NCBI GenBank assembly: GCA_023450335.1
Contig: JAEXHA010000011.1
Coordinates: 1-17,647 of the forward strand
Direction of reading: 5' to 3'
DNA length: 17,647 nt
Source: Actinomycetes bacterium
GTDB lineage: Bacteria; Actinomycetota; Actinomycetes; Actinomycetales; Microbacteriaceae
Shown here one piece after another: positions 12,972 to 17,647 of the stretch; the first letter of the stretch is position 1, and every line of letters starts with the position of its first letter. Position numbers and translations under genes: made by a program. The notes beneath the pieces are model-generated. The model searched no databases, was not told the origin of the DNA, and saw only the letters and a list, made by a program, of their open reading frames with translations.

Positions 12972-15089
12972 GTGACCGCCGCCTCCGACATCGACTCCAC
13001 CACCGCCCGGCAGACACCGCAAGCGCCGGAGCCCGCCGATCCGCACCTCTGGCTCGAAGACATCACGGCGCCCGACGCGCTGGCCTGGGCGGCCGAGCGC
13101 ACCGCCGAAACCGAGGCCACGTTCCGCGATGAGGCGCTCGAGCAGCGGCTGCGCGGCATTCTCGACGACCCCGACCGGCTCATCGTGCCGTCGCGGCACG
13201 GCGATCTCATGTATCACCTGTGGCGCGACGCCGACAATCCGCGCGGCCTGTGGCGCCGCACGAGCCGTGCCGCCTTCGCCGCCGGGGCCCCGGAGTGGGA
13301 GGTGCTGCTCGATCTCGACGCGCTCGGCCGCGCCGAGGGCACGCCGTGGAGCTTCGGCGGCACCGTCCACGGCCCCGCCGGCAGCGGCCGCGCGCTCGTG
13401 CGGCTGAGCCCCGACGGCGGCGACGCGGTCGTCGTCCGCGAATTCGACCTCGAGAAGGTGGGCTTCGTCGATCAGGCGCCGTTCCACCTCGACGCCCACA
13501 AGCACCGCACCGCGTGGCTCGACCGCGACACCGTGCTGGTGGCCAGTGCCCTCGACGGGGGCGGCGTGACCGACTCGGGCTACCCGATCTCGGCGCGGGT
13601 GTGGCGACGCGGGACGCCGCTCGCCGAGGCGCCGACCGTTATCGAAGGCACCCGCAGCGACGTCGGTGTGTTCGTCGATTCCGACTCCGCACGGGGCACC
13701 GCCGCCGTCGTCGTCGCGCGCGACTTCTTCCATTCCGAGGTGTGGACGTGGGATGCCGCAGCGGCTGCCCCCGGTACGACGCCCACCCCGATCCGGATCC
13801 ACGCGCCCCAGGATGCGCGCATCGACGTCCACGGCGTCCTCGTCGCGGTGCGCACGACGACCCCGTGGCAGGTCGCCGGGACCACCCACCCCGGGGGCAC
13901 GCTGCTGATCGGTCCGCTGCAGACCCTCACCGCCGGTGACGGCTCGGCGCTGCGCGTCGCGTTCGCGCCCACCGAACACGCGGTGCTCGAGACCTGGTGC
14001 TGGACGCGGAACCGGCTCGTGCTCACCGTGCTCGACCGAGTGCAGTCGAGCCTTCTCGCACTCGACCCCGAGGCGCTGCTGGCCGACGACACCCCCCGCG
14101 CGGGCGAGGTACCGCTCCCCCTCGCTCTCGACGGTGACGATCTGTTCTCGGCCAGTGTCGTCACGCTCGACGACACGGTGGACGACGAGGTCTGGGTCGT
14201 GGCCCGCGGCTTCCTCACTCCGCCCACGCTCATCGTCACCGATGCGGTCGCCCCGGCGCCGCGCGTCGTGCAGCAGGCCGCGCCCGCGTTCGACACCACG
14301 GGCCTGATCGCCACGCAGCACTGGGCCACCAGCGCCGACGGCACCGGCATCCCCTACTTCGAGGTCGGGCCGCGCGAGCGCAGCACGACCCTGCCCGTGC
14401 TCATGAGCGGCTACGGCGGCTTCGAGCACGCGCTCACGCCGGAGTATCAGAGCCTGGTCGGCCCGGCGTGGCTCGAGAAGGGGCGCGTGTTCGTGGTCGC
14501 GAACATCCGCGGCGGCGGCGAGTTCGGGCCCGACTGGCACCTCTCCGCGTTGCGCGAGAACCGACACCGCGCCTACGAGGACTTCGTCGCCGTCGCCCGC
14601 GATCTCGTCGCCCGCGGTGTGGCCACGGCGCAACAGATCGGATGCCACGGGCGCAGCAACGGCGGTCTGCTCGTGGGCAACATGCTCACCCGGTATCCCG
14701 GTGACTTCGGCGCGGTCGTCTGCGGGGTGCCGCTGCTCGACATGCGGCGCTACACCCGCCTGTCGGCCGGCGCGAGCTGGATCGCGGAGTACGGCGACCC
14801 CGACGTGCCCGGCGACTGGGAGTTCATCCGCACCTTCTCGCCGTACCACCTGGTCGACGGCCGGCGGTCGTACCCGCCGTCATTGACCTATGCGGCGGCC
14901 AGCGACGACCGGGTCGGACCGGCGCAGGCGCGCAAGATGGCCGCGCGGCTGCGCGACGAGACCGGCGCCGAGGCGTACTACCTCGAACCGGTCGAGGGCG
15001 GGCACGCCGGCACGATCGACAATGCCGCCACGGCCGCGCTGCACGCGACGATCCACGCTTTCCTCGACGACGTGCTGACGCGCGCCTGA
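12972..15089 (+). CDS. S9 family serine peptidase (prolyl oligopeptidase-like)
   Basis: Predicted cytoplasmic serine peptidase of clan SC, family S9, which cleaves short peptides. It has 705 residues, the usual prolyl oligopeptidase/oligopeptidase B length. The N-terminal part (about 20-400) should form the beta-propeller that limits substrate size; DPHLWLEDI (23-31) is the typical entry sequence. The alpha/beta-hydrolase domain follows (about 430-705). The catalytic triad is readable: Ser562 in GRSNGG, Asp645 in SDDRVGP and His678 in EGGHAGT. ANIRGGGEFG upstream of the nucleophile is also typical. No signal peptide. The GTG start has TAGGCT 6 nt upstream. Prolyl specificity is not certain from sequence; relatives in actinobacteria are usually annotated only as prolyl oligopeptidase family. 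It ends 8 bp from the convergent VOC gene. Confidence 0.93.
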   Translation: MTAASDIDSTTARQTPQAPEPADPHLWLEDITAPDALAWAAERTAETEATFRDEALEQRLRGILDDPDRLIVPSRHGDLMYHLWRDADNPRGLWRRTSRAAFAAGAPEWEVLLDLDALGRAEGTPWSFGGTVHGPAGSGRALVRLSPDGGDAVVVREFDLEKVGFVDQAPFHLDAHKHRTAWLDRDTVLVASALDGGGVTDSGYPISARVWRRGTPLAEAPTVIEGTRSDVGVFVDSDSARGTAAVVVARDFFHSEVWTWDAAAAAPGTTPTPIRIHAPQDARIDVHGVLVAVRTTTPWQVAGTTHPGGTLLIGPLQTLTAGDGSALRVAFAPTEHAVLETWCWTRNRLVLTVLDRVQSSLLALDPEALLADDTPRAGEVPLPLALDGDDLFSASVVTLDDTVDDEVWVVARGFLTPPTLIVTDAVAPAPRVVQQAAPAFDTTGLIATQHWATSADGTGIPYFEVGPRERSTTLPVLMSGYGGFEHALTPEYQSLVGPAWLEKGRVFVVANIRGGGEFGPDWHLSALRENRHRAYEDFVAVARDLVARGVATAQQIGCHGRSNGGLLVGNMLTRYPGDFGAVVCGVPLLDMRRYTRLSAGASWIAEYGDPDVPGDWEFIRTFSPYHLVDGRRSYPPSLTYAAASDDRVGPAQARKMAARLRDETGAEAYYLEPVEGGHAGTIDNAATAALHATIHAFLDDVLTRA

Positions 15090-15097
15090 CCCGGACC

Positions 15098-15463
15098 TCA
15101 GGGCTTCTGGAACGCCACGAGGCCCACGGTGTTGCGCTCGGGATCGCGGATGAACGCCTGCCATTCCTCATGCCCTTCGGGCCCCAGCCGGTCGGAATCG
15201 TGTACGTAGATCACGTGCGGCGGGCTGACGACCTCGACGAGGCCGTCGAGGCGCTCGAGGGTCTCGTGCACGTTGTCCACGCGCAGGTAGATCAGTGCCG
15301 ACGGTGCCGCCGCGTCCAGCAGCAGCCGCGTGCCGTCGAGGTCGAAGAACACGAGGCCGGGCTCGTCGAACCGTGCCAGCGGCGGCCGCTCCAGCAGCGT
15401 CGTGTAGAAGTCCGACGCCCGGTCGAGGTCGTCGGCATGCTGCGCGATCTGAACGAGGTTCAT
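15098..15463 (-). CDS. VOC family (glyoxalase/bleomycin-resistance fold) protein
   Basis: Small protein of 121 residues with the paired beta-alpha-beta-beta-beta layout of the vicinal oxygen chelate superfamily, which includes glyoxalase I, fosfomycin- and bleomycin-resistance proteins and dioxygenases. Seen: IAQHADDLDRASDFYTTLLE (6-25), LVFFDLDGTRLLLD, then a second module ALIYLRVDNVHETLERL and the closing FIRDPERNTVGLVAF, the usual DP-x-x-N end of the fold. His9 and acidic residues could bind metal but the site is not clear. GGAG lies about 6 nt before the ATG. It is convergent with the S9 peptidase gene with no space for a terminator and divergent from the amylosucrase-like gene. Specific activity cannot be assigned. 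Confidence 0.88.
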   Translation of the reverse strand: MNLVQIAQHADDLDRASDFYTTLLERPPLARFDEPGLVFFDLDGTRLLLDAAAPSALIYLRVDNVHETLERLDGLVEVVSPPHVIYVHDSDRLGPEGHEEWQAFIRDPERNTVGLVAFQKP

Positions 15464-15517
15464 GGCGGTCTCCGATCGTGGTCGCCCCGGCCCGTCGCAC
15501 CCGCAGGGGCCTCCCTC

Positions 15518-15540
15518 TAGTGTGGAGGCAGGAGGAGCTC
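15518..15540 (+). promoter_or_regulatory. Possible -10 box and ribosome binding site, amylosucrase-like gene
   Basis: TAGTGT (15518-15523) could be a -10 box, with a start near 15530. A purine-rich AGGAGGAG overlaps that point and ends about 11 nt before the ATG at 15547, a rather long spacing. No -35 box is evident. Confidence 0.3.
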
Positions 15541-15546
15541 ATCGCC

Positions 15547-17037
15547 ATGACCACGCTCACCACGGTCGACGACGACCGTGTCGCCGTCGAAGAGTCCCTC
15601 GACGCGCTCGGACCGGTCGACGACGGCTTCCGTGAGCGCCTGGACGCCGAACTGCCCCGCCTGCACGCGGCACTCCTGGTCGGCGACGACGGCCTCGAAC
15701 AGCTCATGTCGCTGGTCGCGATGGCATGCGCGTCGTGGAACCAGCGCCCGATCGACCTCAAGGTGCACGACGCCCGCGCGAGCGACCCCGCCCGGCACCG
15801 GTCGCAGCGGGCCCTCGGGGCGACCTGCTCGCCGGCCCGGTACGCGGGCAACCTCGCCGGTATGCGCGACGAGATCGGGTACCTGCGCGAACTCGGCGTC
15901 ACCGTGCTGCACCTGTCCGACGTGCTCGTCGACGCGGGTACGGTCGACCCGGGCGTCGGGAGCACGGCGCGACTGGCCGAACTGGCCGCCGAACTGCGTC
16001 TGGCCGGCATCGCCCTGTCGCTGGATCTGCCCGCCGGCGCCGACCCCGTCGCCGACGCGCTCACGCTGGCCAACCTGGGCGTCGAGGTGCTGCGCGTGGA
16101 CGGCGACCCCGACCGGATCACGGTGCTGGCCGCGGTGCTGGCCCTGGCCGCGCCGTCGATGCAGCTGGCGGGCACGAACGACGCGAGTGGATGCCGGCTG
16201 GTCCACGACCGTTCCGGCAGCGTCCTGCTCTGGGACGCCCTCGCGACCCGCGATCCACGACGCCTGCAGCGGGCGCTCGAGACCCGCGAGCAGATGCCGC
16301 ACGCCGTGCGGCTGGCCGCAGTGCGCGACGAGGAGGCGCTCGACGCGAGCCTGGCGGACGCTGCCCTGGGCTTCGACGATGCCCACCGCGCCTTCCTCAC
16401 CGCGTTCTACCTCGGCCGCGAGCCGGGCAGCTTTGCACGCGGCGTGCCCTTTCCCGATGCCGAGGGCGCGCAGGTGGCCGGCACCACGGCATCCCTCGCC
16501 GGCGTCGAGGCCGGCGACGACGGCGGTGAAGACCGCATCGTGCTCGCGCACGCCCTGACGTTCTCGATGGGCGGGATGCCGGTGCTGTATCTGGGCGACG
16601 AGGTCGCGCAGCTGAACGACCCCACCTACGCCGACGACCCCGAACGGCGCCACGACCCCCGCTGGGTGCACCGCGGCAACAAGCCGCGCGACCGCTACGC
16701 GGACCGCGGGGATGCCGGAACCACCGCCGGCCGGATCTTCCGGCGCCTGACCAGGCTCATCGCCGCGCGGCAGGCGACGACCGAGTTCGCCGGCGACGAA
16801 CTGGTCGGCTTTCACGTGCCGGCCGCCACGGTGGTCGGCTTCCAGCGGCCCGGCCCGCACGCCGTGGTGCTCGTGCTCGCCAACGTCGGTGAGCAGCAGG
16901 CGCTCATCGATCCGCTGACCTTGTCGGGTTTCGAACGCGGCGCCGAGGACCTCGTCCACGGTGTGGACCTCGACCTCGACGAGGGCATCGCGCTGCCGTC
17001 GCACGGTTTCGTCTGGCTGCGGGTCAGGCCGCTGTAG
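15547..17037 (+). CDS. Amylosucrase-like (GH13_4-type) protein, probably catalytically inactive
   Basis: Clear homology to amylosucrase, which makes alpha-1,4-glucan from sucrose. The N-terminal RPIDLKVHDARASD (67-80), YAGNLAGMRDEIGYLRELGVTVLHL (99-123), the stretch FLTAFYLGREPGSFARGVPF (283-302), GTTASLAG (312-319), MPVLYLGDEVAQLND (344-358) and DPRWVHR (370-376) follow the amylosucrase pattern. But the protein has 496 residues against about 630-650. The B domain and several barrel loops are missing. The nucleophile position survives as LRVDG (Asp185), the acid/base Glu region reads QLAGTND with no Glu, and the usual RSHDD block is replaced by AAVRDEE. I infer a pseudoenzyme with a non-catalytic role, or an altered activity. 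The gene is intact, with host-like codon use and no frameshift. The UbiA-type gene starts immediately after its TAG. Confidence 0.85.
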   Translation: MTTLTTVDDDRVAVEESLDALGPVDDGFRERLDAELPRLHAALLVGDDGLEQLMSLVAMACASWNQRPIDLKVHDARASDPARHRSQRALGATCSPARYAGNLAGMRDEIGYLRELGVTVLHLSDVLVDAGTVDPGVGSTARLAELAAELRLAGIALSLDLPAGADPVADALTLANLGVEVLRVDGDPDRITVLAAVLALAAPSMQLAGTNDASGCRLVHDRSGSVLLWDALATRDPRRLQRALETREQMPHAVRLAAVRDEEALDASLADAALGFDDAHRAFLTAFYLGREPGSFARGVPFPDAEGAQVAGTTASLAGVEAGDDGGEDRIVLAHALTFSMGGMPVLYLGDEVAQLNDPTYADDPERRHDPRWVHRGNKPRDRYADRGDAGTTAGRIFRRLTRLIAARQATTEFAGDELVGFHVPAATVVGFQRPGPHAVVLVLANVGEQQALIDPLTLSGFERGAEDLVHGVDLDLDEGIALPSHGFVWLRVRPL

Positions 17038-17647
17038 ATGGGGCCCGCGACAGCGAAGGCACGCCCCTGGGCGGCGCTGTGGGCGTCATCGCATCCCGGC
17101 CCCACGCTGGTGGTGACCGCACTCTCGCTCGCGCTCGGCGTCGCGGTGGCGCTCGAGCCGTGGCGACTGGGGCTGCTGACTGTCGCGGTGCTGTGTGGCC
17201 AGCTCTCGGTCGGTCTGTCCAACGATGCGTTCGACGCCGCGCGCGATCGTGCGGTCGGGCGCACCGACAAGCCCGTCGCCGGCGGCGCGGTGAGTGACCG
17301 GACGGCCACGCTCGCCGCGCTGGCGACCCTGGGGCTGGCGCTGCTGCTGTCGGCACCGCTGGGGTGGCGGATGCTGGCCGCGCACGCCCTCGCGCTCGGA
17401 TGCGCCTGGGCGTACAACGCCGGGCTCAAGGCGACCGCGTCATCGATCCTGCCGTTCGTGGTCAGCTTCGGGGTGTTTCCCTCGTTCGCACCGCTGTCGG
17501 CGCCCGAACCGGCGTTCGCGGCCGCCTGGGCGTGGGTGGCGGGGGCGGCGCTGGGCGCCGCGGTGCACCTGACCAACGTGCTGCCCGACCTGGAGGACGA
17601 TGCGCGCACCGGCATCCGCGGACTGCCGCATCGGCTGGGCCCGCGCG
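17038..17647 (+). CDS. UbiA family prenyltransferase, 3' end beyond the window
   Basis: Integral membrane enzyme that transfers a polyprenyl or similar chain from its diphosphate to an acceptor. 203 codons are visible and remain open at the right edge; the full family length is about 280-300. The first Mg-diphosphate motif is complete as NDAFDAARD (62-70, the NDxxDxxxD pattern) and the second appears as DLEDDARTG (184-192, DxxxDxxxG). Hydrophobic segments lie at about 23-40, 44-61, 92-107, 111-128, 135-153 and 158-178. The ATG directly abuts the TAG of the amylosucrase-like gene, so the two are probably one transcript; only a weak GGTCAGG lies upstream. The acceptor (quinone, carotenoid, lipid, other) cannot be told from this part. 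Confidence 0.88.
   Translation, partial: MGPATAKARPWAALWASSHPGPTLVVTALSLALGVAVALEPWRLGLLTVAVLCGQLSVGLSNDAFDAARDRAVGRTDKPVAGGAVSDRTATLAALATLGLALLLSAPLGWRMLAAHALALGCAWAYNAGLKATASSILPFVVSFGVFPSFAPLSAPEPAFAAAWAWVAGAALGAAVHLTNVLPDLEDDARTGIRGLPHRLGPR

Noticed and set aside
12948..14849. Long open frame of about 630 codons antisense to the S9 peptidase gene
   Set aside because: It mirrors a gene with a full catalytic triad. Its translation is Gly/Arg/His-rich, without recognisable domains, as expected from antisense reading of GC-rich codons.
15517..17004. Open frame of about 495 codons antisense to the amylosucrase-like gene
   Set aside because: No motif is recognisable and it lies fully opposite a protein with clear family similarity; stop codons are simply rare in this GC-rich frame.
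1..17647. GGATGCC as a KOPS- or Chi-like strand-biased motif
   Set aside because: The two orientations are nearly equal (17 against 18) and show no switch along the window, whereas such motifs are strongly biased by strand.

Overview
This is a high-GC (about 70% by eye) bacterial chromosome segment. Dense coding on both strands, strong G/C at third codon positions, TANNNT-type -10 boxes placed directly before start codons (leaderless genes), a perfect CIRCE with a HAIR-like element, and the gene repertoire all point to an actinobacterium. Microbacterium or another Microbacteriaceae is my best guess (inference; no rRNA or marker gene is present). There is no phage, transposase, CRISPR array or tRNA. 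It looks like ordinary chromosome with two repeat-rich intergenic islands.

Layout. (1) 82-2811, minus strand: a membrane-anchored PIG-L deacetylase and a secreted/membrane DUF2207 protein. (2) 2848-6038: a MarR regulator (plus strand), then a translationally coupled ABC-2 type exporter (ATPase plus permease, minus strand), a 0.5 kb island with four copies of a composite palindromic repeat, and a TetR regulator (minus strand). The exporter is thus flanked by two regulators, and an 18-bp inverted repeat lies across the ATPase start codon. (3) 6083-6254: two copies of a second repeat. (4) 6319-10582, minus strand: a compact MFS transporter > GH2 glycoside hydrolase > DUF2804 operon with 4-bp start/stop overlaps, probably uptake and breakdown of a beta-glycoside. 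(5) 10661-11206: a small heat-shock protein (Hsp20) under CIRCE plus HAIR-like control, followed by a strong hairpin at 11249-11287. (6) 11409-15089: iron-sulfur L-serine dehydratase (minus) and an S9 peptidase (plus), diverging from a 33-bp region with two back-to-back -10 boxes. (7) 15098-17647: a VOC protein (minus), then an amylosucrase-like protein that seems to have lost catalytic residues, and the first 203 codons of a UbiA-type prenyltransferase cut by the right edge.

Most notable: the heptamer GGATGCC/GGCATCC occurs 35 times (17 + 18 on the two strands) against about 4 expected from base composition. It lies in genes, in both repeat families and in the spacer of the CIRCE element. 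Other points of interest are the shrunken amylosucrase-like pseudoenzyme, the repeat island, the dual heat-shock operators and the shared leaderless promoter signature.
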